A DNA stretch of 64,000 nucleotides from the NCBI RefSeq assembly GCF_039541875.1, contig NZ_BAABHB010000003.1:62001-126000 (forward strand). The letters are read 5' to 3'. Origin of the DNA: Nibrella viscosa. GTDB taxonomy: Bacteria > Bacteroidota > Bacteroidia > Cytophagales > Spirosomataceae. Position numbers and translations under genes: made by a program. The notes under the pieces were generated by a model. The model was given only the letters and a program-made list of their open reading frames with translations, was not told the origin of the DNA and ran no database searches. Shown piece after piece: positions 51,564 to 61,131 of this stretch. Numbering within the stretch: position 1 is the stretch's first letter; each line of letters opens with the position of its first letter.

Positions 51564-51613
51564 AGGGCAGATTTGGAAAAAATCAGTATGTTTAGGGAAT
51601 CGTACCTTGTTTT

Positions 51614-54037
51614 ATGATGAAGAAATTGTACCTACTCCTTAGCTTATTGGGTTTTCTGGGTAAAGCCCACGCGCAAACGCCAACTATTGCTGTATTTACG
51701 ACCGGCATGGACAAACAGCCGGGTTACCTGCCCTTTTACTGGGATGCCAAAAAAGGCAAAGTCTACCTCGAAATTGATAAATTCGAAACCGAACTGCTCT
51801 ATTACCCGTCGTTGGCGTCGGGCATCGGCTCCAACGATATTGGCCTGGACCGGGGGCGGCTGGGTAACGAACACGTGGTGAAGTTTCAGCGTAGCGGCCC
51901 TAAAGTGCTGATGGTGGAGCCTAATTACCAGTACCGGGCCATCAGTACCGATCCGCTCGAACGCCGGGCCGTTGAAGAATCCTTTGCGCAGTCGGTGCAT
52001 TGGGGGTTTGAGGTAGCGGCCGAAGAAGCCAATCATGTACTGGTCGACCTGACGCCCTTTCTGATGCAGGATGCCGTAGGGGCGGTACAGGCTATCAGCC
52101 AGACCCGGCAGGGTAGCTTCCGGGTCGATCCGAGCCGCTGCGCCATGTACCTGCCCAATACTAAAAATTTTCCGCAGAACACTGAGCTGGAAGTAACCAT
52201 TACCCTCACCGGCGATAGCCCCGGCGGTTACCTGCGTTCTGTAGTGCCCACGGCCAATGCCGTCACCATGCGGCAGCACCATTCCTTTGTGCAACTGCCC
52301 GATGCCGGCTACAAACCCCGCGAATTCGATCCCCGCATCGGCTACCTGGGTATCGAGTACTTCGATTATGCGACGCCGGTGAGCCAGCCCATCATGAAGC
52401 GGTACATTGCCCGGCACCGGCTGGAAAAGAAAGACCCCTCGGCTGCGGTGAGCGAAGCCGTAAAGCCTATTGTGTACTACCTGGACCCCGGCACGCCGGA
52501 GCCTATCCGATCGGCGCTGCTGGAAGGTGCCGCCTGGTGGAACCAGGCCTTTGAAGCTGCCGGCTACCGCAACGCCTTTCAGGTGAAGCTGCTGCCGCCC
52601 GATGCCGATCCGATGGATATTCGTTATAACGTAATTCAGTGGGTACACCGCTCTACCCGTGGCTGGTCGTACGGCGCATCCATTATTGACCCGCGTACCG
52701 GCGAAATCCTCAAAGGCAAAGTAACGCTGGGCTCGCTGCGGGTCCGGCAGGATTACCTGATTGCGCAGGGGCTGGTCGGGAATTTTGAGTCGGACACCGC
52801 GCATGTGGGCGAGATGATGCAGATGTCGCTCGACCGGCTGCGGCAACTGGCCGCCCATGAAGTAGGCCATACGCTGGGTTTGCCGCACAACTACGTAGCC
52901 AGTACGCAGAACCAGGCATCGGTGATGGATTACCCGCATATGGTGGCCAAACTGAAGGGCGGCCGTATCGACCTGTCGGATGCGTACACCAAAGAGATTG
53001 GCGAGTACGACAAATGGAGCATTCGGTACGGCTACCAGGAATTCCCGAAAGGCACCGACGAAAAAAAGGAGCTGAACCGGATTGTGCAGCAGATGCACGC
53101 CAAAGGCCTGACGTTCCTGACCGATCAGGATGCCCGGCCGGAAGGCAGTGCCTCGCCCACCACGCACTTATGGGACAATGGCGCTAATGCCGTGGAGGAG
53201 CTTCAGCGCGTTATAGCTGTTCGGTCGGCCGTTTTCCGCAACTTTACCGAGAAGAAGATTCCGGCCGGTACGCCCATGACCACGCTGGAAGAGGTGTTTG
53301 TGCCCATGTACATGTTTCACCGGTATCAGACCGAAGCGGCCGCCAAAGTGCTGGGGGGCGTCAACTACTCCTTTGCCCTGCGAGGGGATGGCCAGCCGGT
53401 GCTGTCGCCGGTACCGGCCGCCGAGCAGAAGAAAGCCCTGAATGCGCTCCTGGCTACCCTGAATCCATCCTTTCTGGCCGTACCGGATGCCGTGCTAAAG
53501 CTGATTCCGCCCCGTGCGTATCGCTACGACCCAAACCCGCGCGAGGTGTTTAAGCGGCATACCGGTCTGGTATTCGACGCGATGGCACCCGCCGAGGTGG
53601 CGGCCGGTATGGCACTGCGGCTGATGCTGAACCCGGAACGGGGTGCCCGGCTGGTGCAACAGAAACTGTTCAGTCCCAATCAGCTCGGCCTTAGCGAGGT
53701 AATCGACGAACTCGTCAAACAAACCTATACCCCATCCGGTCCGAATTACGAGGGCGAAATCAGCCGCCTGGTGCAACGTAAGGTTGTAGAACAGCTCATT
53801 CAACTGGCGGTAGATAAAAACGCCGACGGCGCGGTACGGGCCGCAGCCCACAACGGCATTATGAAGATCAAAGGTTTGCCGACGGTACCGGCCAACTCCT
53901 TCACCGCCTGGCTGATCCGGCAGTATGAGCAAAATCCCGATCAGGTGCCGCTGACTACCCCGCAGACTGCCCCCGACGGCCAGCCGATTGACCCCGGTCA
54001 GGAGTGGCTGCAGCCGGATTGCGACTGGACCCGATAG
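51614..54037 (+). CDS. Secreted zinc metalloprotease (DUF5117/DUF5118, gluzincin/metzincin-like)
   Basis: An 807-aa protein: signal peptide (LYLLLSLLGFLGKAHA), an N-terminal DUF5118/5117-like region (VYLEIDKFETELLYYPSLAS, GLDRGRLGNEHVVKFQRSGP). The catalytic domain contains the zinc motif AAHEVGHTLGLPHN (H415, E416, H419, H425), an extended metzincin HExxHxxxxxH. A Met-turn candidate is SVMDYPHM. The C-terminal part is helical. Cleavage targets are unknown; these proteases are typical of Bacteroidota and environmental Proteobacteria. Confidence 0.9.
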   Translation: MMKKLYLLLSLLGFLGKAHAQTPTIAVFTTGMDKQPGYLPFYWDAKKGKVYLEIDKFETELLYYPSLASGIGSNDIGLDRGRLGNEHVVKFQRSGPKVLMVEPNYQYRAISTDPLERRAVEESFAQSVHWGFEVAAEEANHVLVDLTPFLMQDAVGAVQAISQTRQGSFRVDPSRCAMYLPNTKNFPQNTELEVTITLTGDSPGGYLRSVVPTANAVTMRQHHSFVQLPDAGYKPREFDPRIGYLGIEYFDYATPVSQPIMKRYIARHRLEKKDPSAAVSEAVKPIVYYLDPGTPEPIRSALLEGAAWWNQAFEAAGYRNAFQVKLLPPDADPMDIRYNVIQWVHRSTRGWSYGASIIDPRTGEILKGKVTLGSLRVRQDYLIAQGLVGNFESDTAHVGEMMQMSLDRLRQLAAHEVGHTLGLPHNYVASTQNQASVMDYPHMVAKLKGGRIDLSDAYTKEIGEYDKWSIRYGYQEFPKGTDEKKELNRIVQQMHAKGLTFLTDQDARPEGSASPTTHLWDNGANAVEELQRVIAVRSAVFRNFTEKKIPAGTPMTTLEEVFVPMYMFHRYQTEAAAKVLGGVNYSFALRGDGQPVLSPVPAAEQKKALNALLATLNPSFLAVPDAVLKLIPPRAYRYDPNPREVFKRHTGLVFDAMAPAEVAAGMALRLMLNPERGARLVQQKLFSPNQLGLSEVIDELVKQTYTPSGPNYEGEISRLVQRKVVEQLIQLAVDKNADGAVRAAAHNGIMKIKGLPTVPANSFTAWLIRQYEQNPDQVPLTTPQTAPDGQPIDPGQEWLQPDCDWTR

Positions 54038-54046
54038 CAAGCCTTA

Positions 54047-55783
54047 TTATCGAACCAGCAGGACCGAACCCTGGTGCTTGCTGGTTCGGCCGTTCTCGTA
54101 CTCCACTTCGAGCCTGAACGCGTAGCTGCCGGCACCGGCATGTTGCCCCTGGTAGCGGCCGTCCCAGCCAAAGCCGGGTTCCGAGGCCGGAAACGCCGTT
54201 TGCCGGAAAACAACCTCGCCCCAGCGGTCATAAATCACAAAGTCTTTGATCTGGCGGATACAGGGGGTGCCAATAACATAGAAAATATCGTTTACCCCGT
54301 CGCCGTTTGGCGTAAAAGCGTCTGGCGCAAAAAAGATACAGGTGCCCACCGACACCAGCACCGAGGCTGTCCGCCGGCAGTTTAGTTCAGGATTAACGGC
54401 CGTCAGGGTGTAACGTGTTGTTTCATCCGGTTTTACCCAGATAGCTGGGCAGGTGGGGCAGGGGAGACCCGGCGGAGACAACCAGGTGTACTGATACGCC
54501 CCCGTAGGCAGCACCACGGCTTTGAGCTGTACGCTATCACCGGGCCGGATAAACACGTCCGGACTAAGCGTCATATCCATTTTCTGGACTGTCAGCGTGG
54601 TGGTGACAAGGCTGTCGCAGAGCGGTGGCCTGCGGCTCAGCCGGGTGTCGTAGGTACCGGTCGTTTTGTACACCGTGGTGCCCACGGTGTAGCTTTCGCC
54701 TTCGCAGATGGTCCAGCTGTGGGCACTCCGGGCCAAAGGTTTTACGGTGATGGTCGTTCGGACCAGGCTATCGCATACGTTTGGCCCCCGTTTGATGCGG
54801 GTCAGGTAGGTGCCGGCTTTGCGGTAAGTAGAGTCGCCGATGGTATAACCATCGCCCTCGCAGATAGAAACCGTCTGATGGGGGGGCTCACCGGGCGTCT
54901 CAAAACGAACCGTATGGTCCATTTGGTAGTCGCAGCCGTCGTCCAGGCTGGAAAACGGCTTTACTTTGACCCAGTATTTATCGCCTTGTTTCGGTTTGAT
55001 GCTGATGGTGGGGGTAGTGGCCCCGGTACTCCACCGGTACGAGGCAAAACCGTCCGGGGCCTTCAACGTCATGGTCTGATCGTAGGCCAGACAATATAAC
55101 TCCTGTTTGATTTCGGATTTCAGGCACTGTGCATCAAAGTAGGCATAGCCGAAATGGCGTCGTTCCGTACAGCCGTTGGCGGTCACTTCTACGGTTACGG
55201 TCTGGCCGATGTAGTTGCGCAGGTCAACGGCTCCGATGGTCCAGTTGCGGTAGCGGATGTCGTCCTGGGCGTTAAAGCCGGGAATGGTGCCGGTGGCTTT
55301 CACTTCGTAGAAACTACAGGAGGCAATGGTACCGCTTTGGTTGCTGATCTTGATACCGAAGCCGGGCTGCTGCTGAATCTGGTGGTTGGGGTTTTGCAGA
55401 ATAACGGCAAACTGATACTGGAAGAGGGTGTTATCGGCCGTTACGACAAAGGACGTTTTGATCCGGTCGAACCGCGACCCCCGCGTTACGTTGCCGATCC
55501 GGATGGAGTAGTTACTGCCGGGGGCTACCATAGGAATAGCAGCACCGATGATTTTCGGGTCGTTGCCGTCGCTGATGCGGGTGAGCATATGCCCATTCTC
55601 GAAAATGCCCGGTGTTTCATCCTGGTATAAGGTCTGAGTACCGGCATTTATTACCACGCCGTTGGTGAGTGTCCAGCCATTTAAGGAGCCGTTCTCAAAA
55701 CCAATATTGCTGCAGGTTGCCTGACCAACCGCCAGGTTCGTACTGATGATAAACAGGCATACCAGCGTACACAGTTTTTTCAT
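54047..55783 (-). CDS. T9SS type B cargo protein (gliding motility-associated C-terminal domain)
   Basis: About 578 aa from ATG 55783, the start of a signal peptide (KLCTLVCLFIISTNLAVG). The body has a lectin-like N-terminal domain, three repeats around YCEGD-like motifs (SICEGDGYTIGDSTYRKAGT, TICEGESYTVGTTVYKTTGT) and a PKD-like segment (LSPPGLPCPTCPAIWVKPDE). The C-terminus (FFAPDAFTPNGDGVNDIFYV, DRWGEVVFRQTAFPASEPGF, GWDGRYQG) is the CHU_C/type B sorting signal. It should be secreted through the type IX system and attached to or released from the surface; an adhesin-like role is likely. Converges with the protease, nine bases apart. Confidence 0.92.
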   Translation of the reverse strand: MKKLCTLVCLFIISTNLAVGQATCSNIGFENGSLNGWTLTNGVVINAGTQTLYQDETPGIFENGHMLTRISDGNDPKIIGAAIPMVAPGSNYSIRIGNVTRGSRFDRIKTSFVVTADNTLFQYQFAVILQNPNHQIQQQPGFGIKISNQSGTIASCSFYEVKATGTIPGFNAQDDIRYRNWTIGAVDLRNYIGQTVTVEVTANGCTERRHFGYAYFDAQCLKSEIKQELYCLAYDQTMTLKAPDGFASYRWSTGATTPTISIKPKQGDKYWVKVKPFSSLDDGCDYQMDHTVRFETPGEPPHQTVSICEGDGYTIGDSTYRKAGTYLTRIKRGPNVCDSLVRTTITVKPLARSAHSWTICEGESYTVGTTVYKTTGTYDTRLSRRPPLCDSLVTTTLTVQKMDMTLSPDVFIRPGDSVQLKAVVLPTGAYQYTWLSPPGLPCPTCPAIWVKPDETTRYTLTAVNPELNCRRTASVLVSVGTCIFFAPDAFTPNGDGVNDIFYVIGTPCIRQIKDFVIYDRWGEVVFRQTAFPASEPGFGWDGRYQGQHAGAGSYAFRLEVEYENGRTSKHQGSVLLVR

Positions 55784-55890
55784 ACCTCTCCCTTTCGTGG
55801 TTTCGATAAGTTGCTTTGCCGGAACAAACAAACGATCAGCGTCAAGTACGCATCACAGACAGGCAGCGTTGCGTATACCGGCACTTTTAA

Positions 55891-56365
55891 TCAGGCCGGA
55901 AGGCACACGAAAAACGTGGCGTCCTGGCCCGGCCGGCTGGTGGCGGTGATGTAGCCCGCCTGAAGAAGCTTGAGCGCATTGCTGAGCAGGTTCTTGAAAA
56001 GTTGCCGCAACTGCGCTATCCGCCGGATCATGTCGGCACCGTTCTCACCGATCAGCGGGGCAAATTCGGCCTGCAGCAAATCTCCAAACTGCTGAATTTT
56101 TCGCAGCGGCTCCTGCAGGTCGTGGCTGGCTACGTAGGCAATCTGCTGGAGGTTATTGTTAGACAGTCGCAGGTTTAGGTTGGTCTGTTCTATACGTTGC
56201 AGGCTGAGCTGGTTGGCGGTGATATCACTGACCGTTGGGTCGCCAGACCATCTTATACCGCTGCGGTACACCGGTTTCAGCTACTTCCGCAAAGCGGTCA
56301 AAGGTACCGTTTATCCGGTCTTCGGGAAACCCATCAGACGCCGGCCGCCCGACCACCTCATGCAT
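55891..56365 (-). pseudogene. Remnant of a PAS-histidine kinase with internal deletions and a frameshift
   Basis: Pieces of a Cytophagales-type PAS kinase in the right order. GFPEDRINGTFDRFAEVAET and GVPQRYKMVWRPNGQ (end of a PAS domain) come first, then a frameshift near 56230, then LNLRLSNNNLQQIAYVASHD and LQEPLRKIQQFGDLLQAEFA (HisKA, phosphoacceptor H). Next is only QLRQLFKNLLSNALK from the N-box, and finally GYITATSRPGQDATFFVCLP, the end of the HATPase domain. The stretches between (about 60 residues before the N-box and about 70 covering the ATP lid and G boxes) are missing. It cannot be an active kinase. Confidence 0.85.
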
Positions 56366-56448
56366 GGGTCTCTCAGTATGGGTAGGTAAAAGATACCCAC
56401 TATCGGTAAAAATACCAACAAATTACCGGTTGGTTTACCGTCTGGCCC

Positions 56449-58929
56449 TTAACTCTGCTTGCCGTCGTCATTGGCTATTTTCTTCCGGTTGCGGTCGGGG
56501 GTGGTACCCATTTTGCCGAACCGCCAGTTGACCGACAGCCGGATATTGCGGATAACATTGTAGTTGGTGGCGTCGGTGATGAAGGTGTTGGTCCGGAACT
56601 CGTTGTCGATGACGTTATAGCGTCGGAAGGGGTTCTCGAAATTGGCCGTAGCCGTTACGTTCTGCTTCTTGAACTCTTTCCGGGCCGAGAAGCCATAGTA
56701 ATAAAAACTCGACGATTGTCCCTGCAACTGAATCCGGCGCGAGTTGAAGGAGCCGTTGGCCTGCAGGCTGAAATGATTGGGCAGTTGCAGCGAGGTATTC
56801 AGGTTGAAGCGGTAGCTGATGTTTTCGTTTTCGACCTGCAGCGCCGGGCTGTTCAGGAGGTTATAGTTTACACCTACCGAACTGTTGATGTTCCACTGCT
56901 TCACGGGGCGGACAGAGCCGAAAATCGTTACCCCATAGGTCGCATTCTGGGCGATGTTGCGGAAGGTGCTGCTGGATACGCCACTGGTATCGACCGTGGT
57001 GACGCGCTCGATGGCGTTGTTGGTTTGCCGGCTAAACACCATCGCGTTGAATGAAGAGCCGTTGGGCGTATAAGCACTGTACGATAACTCTACGGAGTGG
57101 GCCAGTTCGGGGTCCAGATAGGGGTTACCCGATGAGATGTTTTTCGGGTCGGCGTAGTTGACGTAGGGGTTCAGGTAGAAGATAGACGGCCGCTGAATGC
57201 GCTGGCTGTAGTTGAGCCGCAGCCGGTGGCTGTCGCTGAAGCGTTTAGAAAGGGTAAGGTTTGGCAGAAAGTTCTGGTAGCGGTCGGCAAACCGGGTTTG
57301 GGTGGAGATAAAGTTGGCGTCGATGTCGGTCATTTCAAACCGGCCGCCCAGGTTGAGTCCCCACCGTTTATCTGTCCGCATCCGGAACGAGGCATATGAT
57401 GACCACACTACCTGCTGGTACTCGAAACTATTGGCGCGGCTGGGGTCTTCCTGAAAATCCAGGCTGCCGTCAAGTGCATTTTCCAACAGGTAGTTACTGG
57501 ACACATCGCGCCGGATGGCCTTCAGACCCACTTCCAGCAGGCGCCGGGTTTCGGTCGAAAACGAGTGCGTATAATCCGTCTGGATGGTGAGCTCGTTCTG
57601 CCAGTTGTCGTTCGTGTTGCGTTCGCGGTAGTTGATTACCTCACTTTCCGGCAGGGGGTATTGGGTCAGGTTATAATTGCTGTGGTTGTCGTTGCGGTTG
57701 TATTGGGCCAGAAAGGTATACTCCTGATCCGGGCGTTTGAACGTCCTGGTGTAGTTAAAGTTGACGTCCATATGCGTGTTATCGTTTTCGCTGTTGGTAT
57801 ACCGCCGGAACTCCTGCGGATTAGCCGAGATAACCCGCGTATCCCGCGTTGAAAATGTATTCCGGCCGTCACCCCCGAAGGAAGCATCCACGCCGATGCG
57901 GTTGGTCGAGTCCAGTTCGTAGTCGATATTGACCGAGCCAAACCCGGAATTTCCCCGGTTGCGGTACCGGTTGTTTTGTTCTACAACGCTGATGACCTGC
58001 CCTTCGCGCAGGTTTTGCCGCACCGACTCCGAGCCACCGTAGTAGTTGTTGCGGTTGCCCCCGCCATAACCGGCAACGCTCAGCTTGCCTTGCTTGTAGT
58101 TGACATTGCCGCTCAGTCTGTTCGACCGGCTGCCGACCGAGGCATTGACCCCGCCCGTTAACCCCTGTAGCTGATTTTTGGTGATGATGTTAATGACCCC
58201 CGCCGTACCTTCGGCATCGTATTTGGCGGACGGAGCCGTAATCACCTCCACTGATTTAATTACCTCTGCCGGTATCATTTGCAGGGCTTCGCTGACGCTC
58301 CGGGCCATGATGCTCGATGGCTTGTTGTTGATCAGTACCTTGATGCTGGTGCTGCCTTTCAGGGTAATGGTGCCGTCGGGGTCGACAGTCAGCATCGGCA
58401 CTTTTTTCATCACGTCGATGGCCGTGCCGCCCGTATTCGACAGGTCTTTCTCGGCATTGTATACCAGCCGGTCTTCTTTATCTTCGATGAGCGCTTTCTG
58501 CCCCGTCACCACCACTTCGGTCAGCGTCTGGGTATTGGCCTGTACCGCCAGCGAACCCAGCGACACATCCGGTTTTTCGACGCTGACGGAGACGTTGTCG
58601 ATCATCCGGCTGTCGTAACCGACAAAGCTAATCATTACCCGGTACTGCCCGTAGGTAACCTGATTGATGGTAAAGCGGCCATTTTCGTCGGAGTTCGTGC
58701 CGCCAATGGGCTTGCCGGTAACCGGGTCGAGCAGGGCTACGGTGGCAAACTCAACCGGTTTGCTGGTGGTGGCGTCGGTGATGGTGCCGGTAATTTTACC
58801 TTTGGCCGAAGTTGGGGCAGGCGCGTTTGTCTGGCCTGGCGTCGGGGGGGGCTGAGCCGGTATGGTCTGGGCCAGGGCTGATACACTCAGGCCAAAGCCG
58901 GCCAGGAACGAAAATAGAGAGAACTTCAT
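56449..58929 (-). CDS. TonB-dependent outer-membrane receptor with carboxypeptidase-regulatory domain
   Basis: An 826-aa protein. Signal peptide (FLAGFGLSVSALAQ), a proline/alanine-rich linker, a carboxypeptidase-regulatory-like domain (GKITGTITDATTSKPVEFAT, YRVMISFVGYDSR). The plug is TLTEVVVTGQKALIEDKEDR to AGVINIITKN. The barrel belongs to the outer-membrane beta-barrel family 14-type (MDVNFNYTRTF, SQRIQRPSIFYLNPYVNYAD; PNPxL at GNPYLDPEL). It is not a SusC and has no SusD partner; ligand unknown. Confidence 0.93.
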   Translation of the reverse strand: MKFSLFSFLAGFGLSVSALAQTIPAQPPPTPGQTNAPAPTSAKGKITGTITDATTSKPVEFATVALLDPVTGKPIGGTNSDENGRFTINQVTYGQYRVMISFVGYDSRMIDNVSVSVEKPDVSLGSLAVQANTQTLTEVVVTGQKALIEDKEDRLVYNAEKDLSNTGGTAIDVMKKVPMLTVDPDGTITLKGSTSIKVLINNKPSSIMARSVSEALQMIPAEVIKSVEVITAPSAKYDAEGTAGVINIITKNQLQGLTGGVNASVGSRSNRLSGNVNYKQGKLSVAGYGGGNRNNYYGGSESVRQNLREGQVISVVEQNNRYRNRGNSGFGSVNIDYELDSTNRIGVDASFGGDGRNTFSTRDTRVISANPQEFRRYTNSENDNTHMDVNFNYTRTFKRPDQEYTFLAQYNRNDNHSNYNLTQYPLPESEVINYRERNTNDNWQNELTIQTDYTHSFSTETRRLLEVGLKAIRRDVSSNYLLENALDGSLDFQEDPSRANSFEYQQVVWSSYASFRMRTDKRWGLNLGGRFEMTDIDANFISTQTRFADRYQNFLPNLTLSKRFSDSHRLRLNYSQRIQRPSIFYLNPYVNYADPKNISSGNPYLDPELAHSVELSYSAYTPNGSSFNAMVFSRQTNNAIERVTTVDTSGVSSSTFRNIAQNATYGVTIFGSVRPVKQWNINSSVGVNYNLLNSPALQVENENISYRFNLNTSLQLPNHFSLQANGSFNSRRIQLQGQSSSFYYYGFSARKEFKKQNVTATANFENPFRRYNVIDNEFRTNTFITDATNYNVIRNIRLSVNWRFGKMGTTPDRNRKKIANDDGKQS

Positions 58930-59077
58930 ACGTCAGGGAGAACCGATGTGGTCGGCCAAACGGCCATTTTGGATCAGGAAACCAGCGGGGCATACTAAGC
59001 CGCCAATGTCCATATAAGCAGAGGAGCAGGTATACTTACTCAAAAAATGAGTGAACAGCTACGAAAGATCAAACTCG

Positions 59078-60997
59078 TCATTTGGCGCTATCCTGAAGTA
59101 AATAATCCCGGACCAGCGTCAACTGGTCCGTATTCAGAAAATCGACACCGGCCTCCCGCAGTTTGGCCCAGACCGCCGGGTCTTCGGGACTGGCCCAGAG
59201 CCGGAGCTTTTTGCCTTCCCGGTGGGCGCGGTCGGCCAACTGGCGCAGTTTCTGGAATTGGTCGGCGGGTATATCGCCTTTTCCCCGCCAGGAGAGCTGG
59301 TTGGAGTAGGCATCGCTGATGATTGGCATCAGGGCCGGGCTGTATCTTTTGCCCAGATCGGCCGGACGGCCGTCTATGGCCAGCAGCCGGTTCTTCGTCT
59401 TTACTACGGTTTGTACCGGCCGGTTGCCCGATAAGACTACCGTAATCGGGCCTTTGTTGGTGGCTAACAGGGGGCGATACCGCTGCAACACAGCCTCTAT
59501 GGCCCGGTAGGTACTATCGGCCTGGGTTTTGGCGTCGATCATCAGGTAAAAGGGTCCGTTGTAGTCCGTCAGTACCCGGCCCCCGTTTTGCCGGATGCGC
59601 TCGGCCAGGGGCTTGAGGTACAGCGCTTCCAGCGTGGCGGCTGGATTCCGGATCGACGGGCGGTCGTGGGCTACGTACAGCGTATCGCCAATGAGGTGTA
59701 CGTCGGCCTCAAGGCTGGTAAAGCCGTGATCCAGCGCATCCCATAGCGGTCGGGATTGCCCGTAGTCGTTATGCGCGTGGGCATTCGGCAGGGCCACCAC
59801 ACCCGCAACGGAGGATGGTACGTATGCCTGAGCAATCGGCTGGGTCCAGGCCATTTCGACATCGCCCGGCATAAACGGGTTAAACTTGGGCGTGTTGGAA
59901 ATAACTCTGGCCCGAACCAGCCAGACATCGGCCGGCAGGGTATAGCGGGCGGTGGTGTCGGCCACTTCCCGAAGGATCTCCGCCCGTTCGTTGCCCTTTC
60001 GAACGCCGATAAACTGAATCCGGTAGCTGGTTTTGGGCGTTGCTTTGATCCGGACGGTAAGTGTATTGGCGCTTTGGGGTAGCTGCTTTAGCTCTACGCC
60101 CGTAGTGGCATAAAACCGGCCGGCCTCCAGCGCTTCAATCAAGGCCTTTGGGGTTAGTTCCGGTGCATTCACCATCACCCAGGCCCGGCCGCTATTGCTG
60201 TAGGTCGGCCCGAAAAACGAATAATTGTGGCTATCATCGGTGGCCAGTCCGTACATGAACGGACGCCCCTGCCGCAGAAAATGAAAGTTAATCTTATCCC
60301 ACATCACCTCGGTACTGTCGTGGGTAGCGTCGCCGTAATTGTTGACCATTGGGTGGCCGTTGAATACCTCGAAAAAACGCTCGTGCCGGAGCTGCATCAG
60401 GTCCTGCGCGGTGATGGCGTAGTAGAAGTTCGGGTGGTTGATGTGTGAGAACATCGGCTGACCGGTCTGCCGCCGTTGGGCCACCACCAGGTCGATGTTG
60501 TTCTGCATTACCTCGGCCACGCTATTGCCGGGTTGGGGGCGGATCAGGCTCTGTACGTTCGTGACGTTGAGGTGAATGGGTTTGCCCTGAAAGCCGGTCG
60601 ATACCTCCTCGCTTTTCAGAATCAGGAATTTGCCCGGCTCTTCGAAGTGGCTCCGGTAGTCGCTGAGGTTTTTGAGCCGGACCGTCAGCGAGTCGTTCGG
60701 CCCCTGACGGTAGGTGACCCAATCGGGTCCGAAGGTTTGCAGGTAGCGGGCAAATACCTGCCGGCGGTCTTTCTGGCGGGGGACAGTTATCCATTTTTCG
60801 CCTTCCTGGAGAATGTTATGGTCTGATAATCCCACAAACTGGTAGCCATTGGCCTTGTACCAGCTCATAATCATTTCGGGGTAGTCGTCGCCGTCGCTCC
60901 AGAGCGAGTGGGTATGCAGGTTGCCTTTGTACCAGTGCTGGGCGAATAGGGGAGAAAGACCGTAGAGGAACAGCAGCAGGGAGAAGAAAAGTCGCAT
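59078..60997 (-). CDS. Secreted PHP-domain / glycerophosphodiesterase-like fusion protein
   Basis: A 639-aa exported protein (signal to ~19). Residues ~22-330 form a PHP metallo-phosphoesterase domain with YKGNLHTHSLWSDGDDYPE (H28, H30, D35), GLSDHNI and HINHPN. Residues ~407-630 resemble the glycerophosphodiester/PI-PLC-like TIM barrel: HAHNDYGQSRPLWDALDHG, FTSLEADVHL, YVAHDRPSI, FYLMIDAKTQ and a C-terminal VDFLNTDQL. Both halves are metal-dependent phosphoesterases, so the fusion may act on a phospholipid-derived or nucleotide substrate in two steps. The context gives no substrate. Confidence 0.85.
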   Translation of the reverse strand: MRLFFSLLLFLYGLSPLFAQHWYKGNLHTHSLWSDGDDYPEMIMSWYKANGYQFVGLSDHNILQEGEKWITVPRQKDRRQVFARYLQTFGPDWVTYRQGPNDSLTVRLKNLSDYRSHFEEPGKFLILKSEEVSTGFQGKPIHLNVTNVQSLIRPQPGNSVAEVMQNNIDLVVAQRRQTGQPMFSHINHPNFYYAITAQDLMQLRHERFFEVFNGHPMVNNYGDATHDSTEVMWDKINFHFLRQGRPFMYGLATDDSHNYSFFGPTYSNSGRAWVMVNAPELTPKALIEALEAGRFYATTGVELKQLPQSANTLTVRIKATPKTSYRIQFIGVRKGNERAEILREVADTTARYTLPADVWLVRARVISNTPKFNPFMPGDVEMAWTQPIAQAYVPSSVAGVVALPNAHAHNDYGQSRPLWDALDHGFTSLEADVHLIGDTLYVAHDRPSIRNPAATLEALYLKPLAERIRQNGGRVLTDYNGPFYLMIDAKTQADSTYRAIEAVLQRYRPLLATNKGPITVVLSGNRPVQTVVKTKNRLLAIDGRPADLGKRYSPALMPIISDAYSNQLSWRGKGDIPADQFQKLRQLADRAHREGKKLRLWASPEDPAVWAKLREAGVDFLNTDQLTLVRDYLLQDSAK

Positions 60998-61131
60998 GGG
61001 AGAGGGCGATTATGGTTGTTGGATGTACCTGCCGTAAAATAACCTATAAAAACTGTTGGCGGCAAAGCGGGTTGTCCGAATACATGTCATATATCGCTAT
61101 GCTGCCGCAGAACCCGACACAAAACTGACCT

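Noticed and set aside
51644..53167. Long antisense open frame (507 codons) opposite the zinc metalloprotease
   Set aside because: It lies wholly on the opposite strand of a gene with clear zinc-binding and signal motifs. The antisense protein has no recognisable domain; long antisense frames are common in GC-rich genes.
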